Shown in pieces: positions 25,791-37,441 of a DNA stretch of 64,000 nucleotides (position 1 is its first letter; the number at the start of each line of letters is the position of its first letter). Origin of the DNA: Haliea sp963974125. GTDB lineage: Bacteria; Pseudomonadota; Gammaproteobacteria; Pseudomonadales; Halieaceae. A program made the translations under genes and the position numbers. The DNA is taken from contig CAXBCH010000018.1 of the NCBI GenBank assembly GCA_963974125.1, positions 1 to 64,000 of the forward strand. The letters are read 5' to 3'. The notes beneath the pieces are model-generated. The model worked only from the letters and a program-made list of their open reading frames with translations, searched no databases and was not told where the DNA came from.

Positions 25791-26167
25791 CAAAAGACGA
25801 CATCCCCGTCCGCATTGATGTTCCCGGTGCCACCGCCCGACAGCAAAGCGACTTTGGCGACGTGTCCGGGTACGGCAAGCTGGGGGCGGAATACTTTTCC
25901 TTCGGCGCCGGCACGGATATCACCGAACTGTTGCACGGCTTGGCTGGCGACAGTTGCCAGAGTCCGCATTGGGGCTATGTGGTTGCTGGTGCCATTACCG
26001 CGCTGTATTCCGACGGCAGTACGGAGACCTCCAGGACCGGCGACCTGTTCTACTGGCCTCCGGGACACAGCGTCAGGGCGGAAGATGACACCGACATCGT
26101 GATGTTCAGCCCCCAGGTGGAGCATTGCGCCGTCATTGATCACATCCGCAAGAAGGTCGGTCAGTAA
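25781..26167 (+). CDS. Small cupin-domain protein
   Basis: 128-aa cytoplasmic protein with a single cupin-like barrel: HWGYVVAGAITALYSDG and GDLFYWPPGHSVRAEDDTD match the two conserved cupin motifs, with His residues suited to metal binding (His72, His97 region). Start at 25781 is supported by AAGGAG six nt upstream and is inside the end of the metalloprotease gene, indicating coupling. It may be a metal-dependent isomerase/dioxygenase or a sensor; too little for a precise function. Confidence 0.78.
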   Translation: MRIAKDDIPVRIDVPGATARQQSDFGDVSGYGKLGAEYFSFGAGTDITELLHGLAGDSCQSPHWGYVVAGAITALYSDGSTETSRTGDLFYWPPGHSVRAEDDTDIVMFSPQVEHCAVIDHIRKKVGQ

Positions 26168-26228
26168 CGGGCAAGGCCTGGCAACAAGGTCGGCCCACAC
26201 TGATATAATCCGCTACCGGGGGAACTCC

Positions 26229-26903
26229 ATGGAACTGCTCGCCATCGCCGCATTTGCCTTTCTGGCAACTCATCTGGGAGTCTCCAGTACCCCGTTGCGG
26301 GGTGTGCTGGTCAGCGCCCTAGGGGAGGGGCTCTACCAGGGGCTCTATTCCCTGGTCGCCGTGGTGACACTGGGTCTGATGATCTACGCCTACGCGTCAG
26401 TGCCGCACCACGATTATCTCTGGCATCCCTCGCGGGGGCTGCACCTGGCCGCCTCGGGCCTGATGCTGGTTTCCTCGGTATTGCTGGCGATGGGCCTGCT
26501 GTCGAAGAACCCCACCTCGGTGGGCATGGCCTCGGCGGTCAGGCAGGATCTCGCGGGCATCTTCCGCATCACCCGGCACCCGGTGCAGTGGGCCTTCCTG
26601 CTGTGGGCCATCGCCCACGTACTGGCGAATGGCGATGTCGCCACGCTCATTCTCGCCGGGACCATCGGTCTGGTCAGCGGCCTGGGCATGCTGGCCATTG
26701 ACGCCCGGCGGCGCCGCGGCGCAGATGCGGACTGGCAGGCTTTCTACCAGACCACCTCGGCCATCCCCTTTGCCGCACTTGCCAGCGGCCGCACCCGGCT
26801 GGCCCTGCGGGATTTCAACTGGGTGGCCTTTGCTGCCGGTCTGGTTCTGTACGCGGTATTCTACTGGTTCCACGGTAGCATTGCCGGGGTACTGCTGCGC
26901 TGA
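26229..26903 (+). CDS. nnrU: NnrU family membrane protein
   Basis: 224-aa inner-membrane protein with six or seven hydrophobic helices. The segment FRITRHPVQWAFLLWAIAH (residues about 110-130) is the hallmark of the NnrU/isoprenylcysteine methyltransferase-like superfamily. NnrU was first seen near nitrite and nitric oxide reductase genes, and some family members act in carotenoid isomerisation (Z-ISO). No denitrification gene is nearby, so a lipid or isoprenoid role is equally possible. ATG at 26229 with GGGGGAA upstream. rlmA follows after ten nt. Confidence 0.85.
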   Translation: MELLAIAAFAFLATHLGVSSTPLRGVLVSALGEGLYQGLYSLVAVVTLGLMIYAYASVPHHDYLWHPSRGLHLAASGLMLVSSVLLAMGLLSKNPTSVGMASAVRQDLAGIFRITRHPVQWAFLLWAIAHVLANGDVATLILAGTIGLVSGLGMLAIDARRRRGADADWQAFYQTTSAIPFAALASGRTRLALRDFNWVAFAAGLVLYAVFYWFHGSIAGVLLR

Positions 26904-26913
26904 ACCCGCGGGG

Positions 26914-27759
26914 ATGACCATTACCGGATTCGATGAGCTGTTGTGTCCGCTGGACGGCGATTCCCTGCAGCGCCACGACGCCAGCTGGCGCTGCCCCGCC
27001 GGCCACAGCTTTGACATTGCCCGCCAGGGTTACGTGCATCTGCTGCCGGTACAGAACAAGCGCTCCCGTGATCCCGGCGACAGCCGCGAGATGGTGGGTG
27101 CGCGGGCGCGCTTTCTCGAAACCGGATTCTACCAGCCATTGGCGGCCGCGGTGGCGCGGGCTGCGCTGGAGGGCCTGCCGACCGACGCGCCGGCGAGCTT
27201 GCTGGACGCGGGGTGTGGCGAGGGCTACTACCTCCGCCGGCTGGCCGCGGCGGCCGCGCCGGGTCATGCACTTGCCCTGCTGGGCCTGGACATTTCCAAA
27301 TGGGCGGTGCTGGTCGCGGCGCGGGCCGACCCGCGCCCAACCTGGGTGGTTGCCAGCAACGCAGCGCTGCCGGTTCCCGCGCACAGTATCGATAGAGTGC
27401 TCTGTATTTTCGGTTTTCCGGTCTACCCGGAGTTCGCGCGGGTGCTGAAACCCGGGGGCGAGGTGCTGCGGGCGGATCCAGGCCCCGCCCATTTGCGGGA
27501 GTTGCGCGAAATCATCTACCCGAAACTGAAGCCCGCAGGCAATGAGGTGGCTCCGGTGCCGGACGGCTTCACGCAGGTGTCGGTCGAATCCGTGAGCTAT
27601 CCCATGATCCTCGGTGACGCCGACGCAATCGCCAACCTGCTGGCCATGACCCCACACCTGTATCGCGCCAGTGCCGCAGGCAAGGAAAAGCTGCTGGCGC
27701 ACTCCCGGCTCGCTGTCACCGTGGATGTACGTCTGACCCGCCTGTTACGCACAGGGTGA
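26914..27759 (+). CDS. rlmA: 23S rRNA (guanine-N1)-methyltransferase
   Basis: 281-aa SAM-dependent methyltransferase modifying G745 in helix 35 of 23S rRNA. The N-terminal zinc ribbon carries Cys11, Cys27 and His31 as expected, but the fourth ligand position is Asp14 (CPLD instead of CPLC). The conserved linker LLPVQNKRSRDPGDSREMVGAR, then the SAM motif LLDAGCGEGYY (about 92-102) and the FGFPVYPEFARVLKPGG region, match RlmA closely. ATG at 26914 lies ten nt after nnrU. It converges on the diguanylate cyclase gene. Confidence 0.92.
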   Translation: MTITGFDELLCPLDGDSLQRHDASWRCPAGHSFDIARQGYVHLLPVQNKRSRDPGDSREMVGARARFLETGFYQPLAAAVARAALEGLPTDAPASLLDAGCGEGYYLRRLAAAAAPGHALALLGLDISKWAVLVAARADPRPTWVVASNAALPVPAHSIDRVLCIFGFPVYPEFARVLKPGGEVLRADPGPAHLRELREIIYPKLKPAGNEVAPVPDGFTQVSVESVSYPMILGDADAIANLLAMTPHLYRASAAGKEKLLAHSRLAVTVDVRLTRLLRTG

Positions 27760-27776
27760 GGACGCCCTCGGGAAGG

Positions 27777-30901
<3,125 letters not shown>

Positions 30902-30992
30902 TCTATCCCTTTATGGACCTGCCTGCGCGCGGGAATCGAACCTGGATCCCTGCTAGAATCTGCCGCTCCATGGCAAGCAGGCAGTCCTCAAC

Positions 30993-31403
30993 ATGACCGA
31001 CGTCATCACCGTTCCCGTTTCCTTCGGCGAAGTGCTGGACAAGATCACCATCCTCGAGATCAAGTCCGAGCGTATCGCCGACCCCGCCAAACTGAAGAAT
31101 GTGCGCCTGGAACTGGCGGAACTGAGCCGGACCTGGGATGAGGCAGTGCCGGAGCAGGCGGCGATCGCCGAGCTGCGCCAGCAGTTGAAGGCAGTGAATG
31201 AATCCCTGTGGGTGATCGAGGACGATATCCGCGATCGGGAAGCGGCGCAGGATTTCGGGCCGCGCTTCATCGAGCTGGCGCGGGCGGTGTATGTCACCAA
31301 CGACCAGCGCGCGAAACTGAAGAAGGATATCAACCTGGCCCTGGGTTCGCGCTTCGTGGAAGAGAAATCCTACCAGGACTACACGGCCAGGCAGACCCGC
31401 TAG
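30993..31403 (+). CDS. DUF6165 family protein
   Basis: 136-aa, charged, mostly helical cytoplasmic protein of a family usually found beside LPS core genes. It starts TDVITVPVSFGEVLDKITILEIKSERI and has long amphipathic helices with coiled-coil character (residues 30-75). The gene is divergent from the frameshifted cyclase and converges on a GT9 heptosyltransferase; its stop codon lies in a 14-bp tandem repeat. The association with LPS genes suggests an accessory role in core assembly, but no activity is known. Confidence 0.85.
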   Translation: MTDVITVPVSFGEVLDKITILEIKSERIADPAKLKNVRLELAELSRTWDEAVPEQAAIAELRQQLKAVNESLWVIEDDIRDREAAQDFGPRFIELARAVYVTNDQRAKLKKDINLALGSRFVEEKSYQDYTARQTR

Positions 31404-31442
31404 TCGGGGACGCCTAGTCGGGAGCACCTGGTCGGGGGCGCC
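31401..31442. repeat. 14-bp tandem repeat, three copies
   Basis: Units TAGTCGGGGACGCC, TAGTCGGGAGCACC and TGGTCGGGGGCGCC follow one another from 31401. The first includes the DUF6165 stop codon, and the last two encode the final residues of the convergent GT9 protein (RPRPGAPD). The array makes both gene ends. Confidence 0.75.
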
Positions 31443-32487
31443 CAGCCTGGCCGTCGCTCCGCGCGGCCACCCAGCGGTCCAGCATGGCGCAGGCATCGGC
31501 CACGGTGATCAGGTCCATGGCGCCGGGGAATTCCGCTTTTGCGCCCCAGCGCGCCTCATCCTCACTCTTGCCGGTGAACTGCTGCAGCGCCTCGGGATAG
31601 CGGTTCACACACCAGTGCAGTGAGCCATAGGGGCCCGAGCGCAGCGGGTTGCTGGCGGCGTAGAGGCCCAGCACATCGGTACCGACGGCGCTGGCAATGT
31701 GTGCAGGGCCGGTGTCCGGGGCCAGCAGCAGGTCGGCATGGCTGAGCAGGGCGGTGAGCTGTTTCAGGGTGTCCTGGCCGCAGAGGTTGAGCGCGGGTTC
31801 GGCCATCGCAGCCGCAATGGCGGCACACATCTCCCTTTCCGCTTGCGCCGGGCTTCCCACCAGCAGCACCTGCATGCCGTGCTGGCGCATGGCGTGGTCC
31901 GCCAGGGCCGCATAGCGCTCCGCCCGCCAGTTGCGCAGCGGGTGGCTGGCGCAGGGGCTGATCACCAGGCTGCGGCGGGCCGGGTCCAGGTGGCTGTGTG
32001 CAAAGGCGTGATCGGTGTCTGCGAGTGGAATCGTCCAGAGGGGCGGTGCGGCCTCCAGTCCCAGCGGCTCCAGGAAGCTGGCGAGGCAGTCGCGCACATG
32101 CTGGCGCGGGGTGGCGGCGATGCGGCGGTCGATGAACAGCTGGTGCAGGTCCTTGCTGCGGGCGCGGTCGTAGCCGACCTTGGTCCGCGCCGGGATCACC
32201 GCGGCGGCCAGGTTGGCCCGCAGGGCCACCTGCATGTGCAGCAGGGCGTCGAAGCGCCGGCCCCGCAACTGGCGCCGCAGCTCCCGGTACCCGCGCCAGC
32301 CCGCTTTCTTGTCGAATACGATGAACTCGACCCCCGGCAGGTCCCCCACCAGCTTGTGTTCGATCCTGCCGATAATCCAGGTGATGTGGATGCCGGGCTG
32401 CTGCTCCTGCAGGCTCAATACCACCGGGACGACGTGAGTGACATCGCCAATGGCGGAGAGACGGAGGATACAGACGGAGTTGAGCAC
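31414..32487 (-). CDS. Glycosyltransferase family 9 (heptosyltransferase I-like)
   Basis: 357-aa inner-membrane-associated glycosyltransferase of family 9, which transfers ADP-heptose or a related sugar to the Kdo-lipid A core. N-terminal CILRLSAIGDVTHVVP, the YDRARSKDLH segment (residues about 125-135) and the C-terminal LLLAPDTGPAHIASAVGT with SNPLRSGPYG are the WaaC/WaaF signatures. GTG start. It diverges from the kdkA-like gene and converges on DUF6165. WaaC and WaaF cannot be separated by sequence reading alone; WaaC is slightly favoured by RSKDLH. Confidence 0.88.
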   Translation of the reverse strand: MLNSVCILRLSAIGDVTHVVPVVLSLQEQQPGIHITWIIGRIEHKLVGDLPGVEFIVFDKKAGWRGYRELRRQLRGRRFDALLHMQVALRANLAAAVIPARTKVGYDRARSKDLHQLFIDRRIAATPRQHVRDCLASFLEPLGLEAAPPLWTIPLADTDHAFAHSHLDPARRSLVISPCASHPLRNWRAERYAALADHAMRQHGMQVLLVGSPAQAEREMCAAIAAAMAEPALNLCGQDTLKQLTALLSHADLLLAPDTGPAHIASAVGTDVLGLYAASNPLRSGPYGSLHWCVNRYPEALQQFTGKSEDEARWGAKAEFPGAMDLITVADACAMLDRWVAARSDGQAGRPRPGAPD

Positions 32488-32647
32488 GCGGCGTTCCAGT
32501 TGGGCGCCCCGCAGGCTCGGCTGGAGGCTAAGTGGTGATCATTGGTACACTGCGGGCATTCTAACCAAGTCTGTCCTTTGGGTCTGTAGCCCCCACCTCC
32601 GGTGGGCCCAGCGACCGGGCCGGCAGCGTAATCGGGGTGCCAGACGC

Positions 32648-33391
32648 TTGAACAGCCGTACCGAAGCAGCGGTTATTACCGGTTCCTCAGCCCTGCTGTG
32701 CAATCCCGCTTTCAGCGCTGTTTCCGATGACTGGCTGGACCCGGAGTTCTGGGGTGAGCGGGCCAGCCCGGTAGCCTCCGGGGGCCGTGGTGGCGCCTGG
32801 TATATCAGCGCCAGCGCTGGTGAGTTTGTGCTGCGGCAGTACCTGCGTGGCGGCCTGGTGGCGCGGCTGTCCCGCGCCAGTTATGTTTTCACAGGCTTTG
32901 ACAATACCCGCTCCCTGCGCGAGTTTCGCCTGCTGCAGCAGCTGCGCGCGCTCGGTCTGCCGGTGCCGGAGCCTGTGGCGGCACTGGCTCGCCGCCGCGG
33001 GCTGCTGCTCTGGCAGGGTGCCATCCTGGTGTGCCGGATACCGGGTGCCCGGCCGCTGCCGGAGTCCTCCGCCCTGGACGAAGACGATCTATGGGTCCGC
33101 GTGGGGAGGCTGGTGCGCGACTTCCATGATGCCGGTCTCGACCATGCCGACCTCAATTGCGACAATATCCTGGAAGCAGGCGGCGCATTGTGGTTGATCG
33201 ATTTTGACCGCTGCAGGTTGCACCCGGGCAGCGCCCCGGTGGCTGGCTGGAAAAAATCCAACCTGCGACGCCTGCGACGTTCTGTGGCCAAGCGCTGCCG
33301 TGCGCTGTCTCCGGGGCGACAGGAGCAGCTGTGGCGACAGTTGCTGCAGGGTTACGAGACGGCCGCTCGCCGGGCCGGGTCGCCGCCGTGA
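32648..33391 (+). CDS. kdkA: 3-deoxy-D-manno-octulosonic acid kinase
   Basis: 247-aa protein kinase-like enzyme that phosphorylates Kdo of the inner core at O-4. Characteristic motifs are RQYLRGGLVARLSRASYVFTG (63-83), TRSLREFRLL, HADLNCDNIL (catalytic Asp168) and LIDFDRCR (metal-binding Asp185). The start is uncertain: TTG at 32648 fits the family N-terminus, and no ATG lies close enough in this frame. It overlaps the next kinase gene by GTGA. Adjacent WaaA-side and GT genes support a Kdo-phosphate inner core. Confidence 0.85.
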   Translation: MNSRTEAAVITGSSALLCNPAFSAVSDDWLDPEFWGERASPVASGGRGGAWYISASAGEFVLRQYLRGGLVARLSRASYVFTGFDNTRSLREFRLLQQLRALGLPVPEPVAALARRRGLLLWQGAILVCRIPGARPLPESSALDEDDLWVRVGRLVRDFHDAGLDHADLNCDNILEAGGALWLIDFDRCRLHPGSAPVAGWKKSNLRRLRRSVAKRCRALSPGRQEQLWRQLLQGYETAARRAGSPP

Positions 33392-34074
33392 GCAATATCA
33401 TTCTGCAGCGGGAGCTGCACGCCAATACCCGCCGTACCCGCCTGACCTATCGCGGTACCGTGAACGGCCGCCCCGCAGCCATCAAGTGCTACCGCAAGCC
33501 GCTGTTCGGGGTGTTCCACTGGTTGCGCGCCGAAGTTCGAGGCCGGCGCCTGCGGGCGGCGGGCGCAGCGGTACCCGGCCTGGTGTATTCGGGCTGGTTC
33601 CCGGCGCAGCGCTGTTTCTGTTTCGCCACCGCTTTTCTGGAAAATTACCGGCCGCTGCGGGCGGTGCTCACCGAAGAGCCCTCCCGCGCGCGACAGCTGG
33701 CGCTGGTCGTGGTGCTGGGGCGCAGCCTGGGGGATGCGCACAACAAGGGCATCCTGCAGCCCGACTGCAACCTGACCAACTTCATGCTCGGTGACAACGA
33801 CGTCCTGGCATTCGTGGACGAAGACGATATCCGGGTCTATCGAGCCGGGCTGTCACTTGCGCAGTCCCGCCTGAACCTGGCCAATGTGGCGGCGCGACTG
33901 CCAGACGGGGAAATGGTCGCAACCCTGCTGGAGGCCTATCTTGCGACACGCCCCGCCGGGGTGGGTGCGAGCTGGGACCGGGAGCGCTTTCAGGCGGCCA
34001 TTGGCCACTGGCAGGACCGGCTGGCGCGCAAGCGGGCGCGGCGCAACATTACCGAGCGGCGTCGTTTCGACTGA
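33388..34074 (+). CDS. LPS kinase-like protein (PKL fold), divergent catalytic loop
   Basis: 228-aa member of the Kdo/WaaP-type lipopolysaccharide kinase superfamily. Lys33 (AAIKCY) matches the ATP-binding lysine, Asp126-Asn130 in LQPDCNLTNFML the catalytic loop, and Asp144 in FVDEDDI the metal site. The first position of the usual HxDLN motif is Gln124, so the loop differs from KdkA. GTG overlaps the kdkA stop by four nt, so expression is coupled. The 3' end overlaps the convergent O-antigen ligase gene by 26 bp. The target sugar is unknown; heptose is possible. Confidence 0.8.
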   Translation: MSNIILQRELHANTRRTRLTYRGTVNGRPAAIKCYRKPLFGVFHWLRAEVRGRRLRAAGAAVPGLVYSGWFPAQRCFCFATAFLENYRPLRAVLTEEPSRARQLALVVVLGRSLGDAHNKGILQPDCNLTNFMLGDNDVLAFVDEDDIRVYRAGLSLAQSRLNLANVAARLPDGEMVATLLEAYLATRPAGVGASWDRERFQAAIGHWQDRLARKRARRNITERRRFD

Positions 34075-35380
34075 TTACCGCCGGCGCCGAATAGGCCAGC
34101 GCGCAGGCAATCACCAGGTTGAGCAGGTAGCGCCCGCTGGAATAGAGCATGTAGGCCTCGAACAGATTGATGATCAACCAGAACACCGTGAAGCCGGCGA
34201 TGAACAGGAATGTCGCATCCGGCATGGCCTGCCTTTGCCAGGCTCGCCGCGACTGCAGCAGCAGCCACAGCACGAGCCCCAGGAACAGCAGTACACCGGG
34301 TAGCCCATACTGCGCGGCGAGATCCAGGTAGCTGCTGTGCAGGTGGGTATAGATCAGCTTCAGTTCCGGGGTGAGGGCTTCCGAGCGCTGGCTGATCAGG
34401 TGACTGCCATTGATGCCCCAGCCAGTTGCAGGCCGCTCCAGGATCCAGGGCAGGCCATAGATCCAGTAACGCACGCGTATGCCGACGCTGTCGTATTGCA
34501 GCGCCTCCACTTCCAGGCTCTCCAGCTGGTCGAAGGTGCCGCGCCCCTCTTCGAATTTGCCGAACAACTGTATTGCCAGCACCGTGGCGAGGGTCAGCAG
34601 GGCGGTGGCCGCCAGTAGAATCGGCAGCGCCCGGGCCGCGGTCCACTGCCGGCGCCTGGCCAGTATGCGCATCTTGAGCAGCGAAATCACCGCGATGCCA
34701 ATGGCTGTGCCCAGCCAGATCCCCCGGGTCTGGGTGATCATGACGCCGGCACCGGTCAGCAACAACGCCAGCGCAAGCAGTGCCAATGTCAGTCGAGGCA
34801 GTCGCTGCTGCCCAATTCGGGACAGCGCCAGCGCATACAGGCTCAGAAATGCGGCGCCGAAGAACATGGCCGTATGCTGGGCATTGCGCAGGCCGAAATC
34901 CACCCGCTCGCCAGCGAAACCGCGCGCAATCTCGGCGTGGCCGCCGCCGGTAACCCAGGGCGCGAGCAGCAGGCCCCCGATTGCTCCCAGCCACAGGTAC
35001 CTGACCGCTTCTGCCTTGCCCGCCAGCCAGAACGCGATGAACAGAAACAGCATCCAGCGTCCGAGCCGGTCCAGCTTCGGCGACGCCTCCACCTCGTAGC
35101 CGGACAGTACCGGTGCAAACCACCAGCTCGAGAGTTGCACCAGCAGTGCCGCCAGCAGAAAGAGCGCAGGTACCCGGAGAATTCCCGGGCGCACACCGGC
35201 CAGCAATAGTCCCAGTGCGGGCAGGATGAACATTATCTGGGCGATGTGCCCGACCCGGGGCAGGATCTGGTCCGAGGCGGCGAAAACCACGATGGCCAGC
35301 AGGCAGGGCCACTGCAGCCAGCGGTAGACGTTGGCTGCACGCCCGCCGCTGCTCGCCTGCCGTGTAGCGTTCCCGGTCAT
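34049..35380 (-). CDS. O-antigen ligase/polymerase (Wzy_C family)
   Basis: 443-aa inner-membrane protein with about eleven or twelve hydrophobic helices and a large periplasmic loop. The PF04932 signature appears as MITQTRGIWLGTAIG and GWGINGSH with the conserved THLHSSYLDLAAQYGLPG (residues about 340-360; His essential in WaaL). It links O-antigen or other glycans to lipid A core, or polymerises repeats; the two roles are not separable here. It overlaps the upstream GT4 gene by ATGA and is the last gene of the polysaccharide operon. Confidence 0.85.
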   Translation of the reverse strand: MTGNATRQASSGGRAANVYRWLQWPCLLAIVVFAASDQILPRVGHIAQIMFILPALGLLLAGVRPGILRVPALFLLAALLVQLSSWWFAPVLSGYEVEASPKLDRLGRWMLFLFIAFWLAGKAEAVRYLWLGAIGGLLLAPWVTGGGHAEIARGFAGERVDFGLRNAQHTAMFFGAAFLSLYALALSRIGQQRLPRLTLALLALALLLTGAGVMITQTRGIWLGTAIGIAVISLLKMRILARRRQWTAARALPILLAATALLTLATVLAIQLFGKFEEGRGTFDQLESLEVEALQYDSVGIRVRYWIYGLPWILERPATGWGINGSHLISQRSEALTPELKLIYTHLHSSYLDLAAQYGLPGVLLFLGLVLWLLLQSRRAWQRQAMPDATFLFIAGFTVFWLIINLFEAYMLYSSGRYLLNLVIACALAYSAPAVISRNDAAR

Positions 35381-36534
35381 GTCGCCGGCAACTCGAGGAA
35401 CCGGTGGACAATGGTGTCCGGCTCAAAGGGCGCCAGCCATGCCTGGTCGATGTCACGCGGCGGTTGCGCGAGCGTCGCCTGGATCAGGGCGGCCAGGTCG
35501 GGTGCGGTGCGTGGGCACAGGAATTGCTCCAATCCGCCGCGGAAGACATCGCGCACTCCCCCGGGGCAGTCCACGGAAACAACCGGCGTCCCGCAGGCCA
35601 GGGCCTCGGTCAGGACCAGGCCCAGCCCCTCGTATTCAGAGGCCAGTACGAACAGGTCGGCGCCGGCCATCCAGCAAAAGGGATTGCTGCGCTGCCCCGC
35701 AAACAGCACGCGGTCGCCAATGCCCAGGCTTGCAGCTTTGGCCTCCAGTGTGGGGCGCAGCTCGCCGTCGCCGACAATCACCAGCAAGTGTTGCGGCCGG
35801 CACCGGGCGTAGGCCTCCAGTAGCAGCGCGTGCCCCTTCTGCGGCACCAGGCGCGCGACGTTGATGATATAGGGTTCGCGCGGCAGGTCCGGGTCCGGCA
35901 TGGCGGCCAGCGCCCTGATCTGTGCTGTCGGGCAGGGGTTGGTGATCACCCGCAGGCTGGCGGGGGTAATGCCGCCCAGCGCAAACGCCGCTTCGGCCGA
36001 AGCCCTGACACCGCTGGAGACGCAGACCAGATGGCGCCCGGCAAATACCAGCCGCCATTCCAGCTTTTTCTGCCACAGAGGGCGGTCATGGTGGATGACG
36101 TTCTCCAGTACATACAGGCAGCGCGGATCGCGCCAGGACCAGAAGTATTTGTAGGTGCCGAGGCCGCGGAAAATGATGCGGTCGAAGCGGCCGGTCTCTT
36201 GCTCCAGTCGGCGGATATGGCGCTGCAATAGCCAGCCACTGAGCCAGCCTGTCCAGATAAAGTGTGACCTCGGCAGGAGCACACCCAGCAGCAGCCGCGA
36301 CAGCAGGAACACCGGGATACCAATGATGGACGCCAGCAGTGCCCGCTGCTGGTCACGGTAGTGCACGGTTACCTCGCGGTGCTCTGGCGCCAGTGTCCGG
36401 GGCCGGCTTCGGCAGGTGAGCAGGTGGCTGTCGTGGCCGGCCGCGGCGAAGGCGTCGGCGAGATTGACCGCGGCCCGTTCCATGCCGCCCATCTTCAGGC
36501 TGTGAACAATAACCAGGGTGCGCAAAGCGGTCAT
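35377..36534 (-). CDS. Glycosyltransferase family 4
   Basis: 385-aa GT-B glycosyltransferase. The N-terminal TLVIVHSLKMGGMERAAVNLADA is the acceptor-side GT4 signature; the C-terminal half has IINVARLVPQKGHALLLEAYA, VIVGDGELRPTL and SEYEGLGLVLTEALACGTPVV (the E-x7-E motif). The ATG at 36534 is fixed by an ATGA overlap with the GT2 gene and another with the O-antigen ligase downstream, so all three are co-translated. It likely adds a core or O-antigen sugar from a nucleotide donor. Confidence 0.9.
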   Translation of the reverse strand: MTALRTLVIVHSLKMGGMERAAVNLADAFAAAGHDSHLLTCRSRPRTLAPEHREVTVHYRDQQRALLASIIGIPVFLLSRLLLGVLLPRSHFIWTGWLSGWLLQRHIRRLEQETGRFDRIIFRGLGTYKYFWSWRDPRCLYVLENVIHHDRPLWQKKLEWRLVFAGRHLVCVSSGVRASAEAAFALGGITPASLRVITNPCPTAQIRALAAMPDPDLPREPYIINVARLVPQKGHALLLEAYARCRPQHLLVIVGDGELRPTLEAKAASLGIGDRVLFAGQRSNPFCWMAGADLFVLASEYEGLGLVLTEALACGTPVVSVDCPGGVRDVFRGGLEQFLCPRTAPDLAALIQATLAQPPRDIDQAWLAPFEPDTIVHRFLELPAT

Positions 36535-37367
36535 CTCTCCGCTGCGCGGGATTTGACGATACCGTTGCTGGCCCACCAGCTTCGGTCCCGCTTCACCGCC
36601 TTGCGGATGGCCCGGTTTTTGGCCCAGATCTCCGGCCTGGCATAGCCGCGGCCGTGATCCAGGTGCAGGCAGACCGTACTGAAGCGGATCTGCCGCGACT
36701 TGTGGCCGTAGTTCCACAGCCGTTCGCCCAGCTCCCGGTCCAGGCCGCCGTATTGCATGTCTTCGTTGAAGCCATTGACCGCCACCAGATCACGGGTCCA
36801 GGTGGAGCTGTTCATGCCGTTCCAGCTGGCGGCCGCCGGCGTCATGCGATTGAGCAGGTTCTGCTTCCAGGGCTGTCGCAGCAGCTTCCACAGCTTGTGG
36901 CTGCGGGGCTGGCCGCGGGCAATCAGCCAGTCGCGATCAAAGATTATGCCGCTGGCGATTTCTTCCTCGGTCAGGCTTTCTGACACCGGCAGGGTAAGCT
37001 TGATGTAGCCACCGGAGAGGAAATAGCCGGGCGCCGCGAGGCGCCGGTGCGTGGCCACCAGGTTTGGTTCCGGGATGCAGTCACCGTCGGTAAAGATCAG
37101 GTAGTCGCAGGCGGTGTTGGCGATGGCCCGGTTCAGGATCCGGCACTTGCGAAAGCCCTGGTCCTCCTGCCAGACATGCTCCAGGCGCAGGATGCCACGC
37201 TCGCGGAAGCGGTCGACCACGGCCCGGGTTTCATCCCCGGAGCCGTCGTCGGCAATGATGGCGGTAAAATCGCGGTGGCTCTGCTGTTCGTAGCCTGCGA
37301 GTACCTTGGCCAGCCACAGGGGCGAGTTGTAGGTGGTGATGACGACACCGATATGCTCGGGGGGCAT
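36531..37367 (-). CDS. Glycosyltransferase family 2
   Basis: 278-aa GT-A glycosyltransferase. GVVITTYNSPLWLAKVL opens the nucleotide-sugar fold, IIADDGSGDETR carries the first Asp set and FTDGDCIPEPN the DxD metal-binding motif (about residue 93). It ends in the galactosyl-T_2-like LDRELGERLWNYG region. ATG at 37367 with AGGAACAGGCA upstream; the long upstream extension in frame is not supported. Operon with GT4 and the polymerase/ligase. Donor sugar unknown. Confidence 0.9.
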   Translation of the reverse strand: MPPEHIGVVITTYNSPLWLAKVLAGYEQQSHRDFTAIIADDGSGDETRAVVDRFRERGILRLEHVWQEDQGFRKCRILNRAIANTACDYLIFTDGDCIPEPNLVATHRRLAAPGYFLSGGYIKLTLPVSESLTEEEIASGIIFDRDWLIARGQPRSHKLWKLLRQPWKQNLLNRMTPAAASWNGMNSSTWTRDLVAVNGFNEDMQYGGLDRELGERLWNYGHKSRQIRFSTVCLHLDHGRGYARPEIWAKNRAIRKAVKRDRSWWASNGIVKSRAAER

Positions 37368-37441
37368 TGCCTGTTCCTGTGTCTGGTCACACCGCTGCCG
37401 GTGAAGGTGGGAGTTTACCTCATCCAGGCGTGCGCGTGCGA

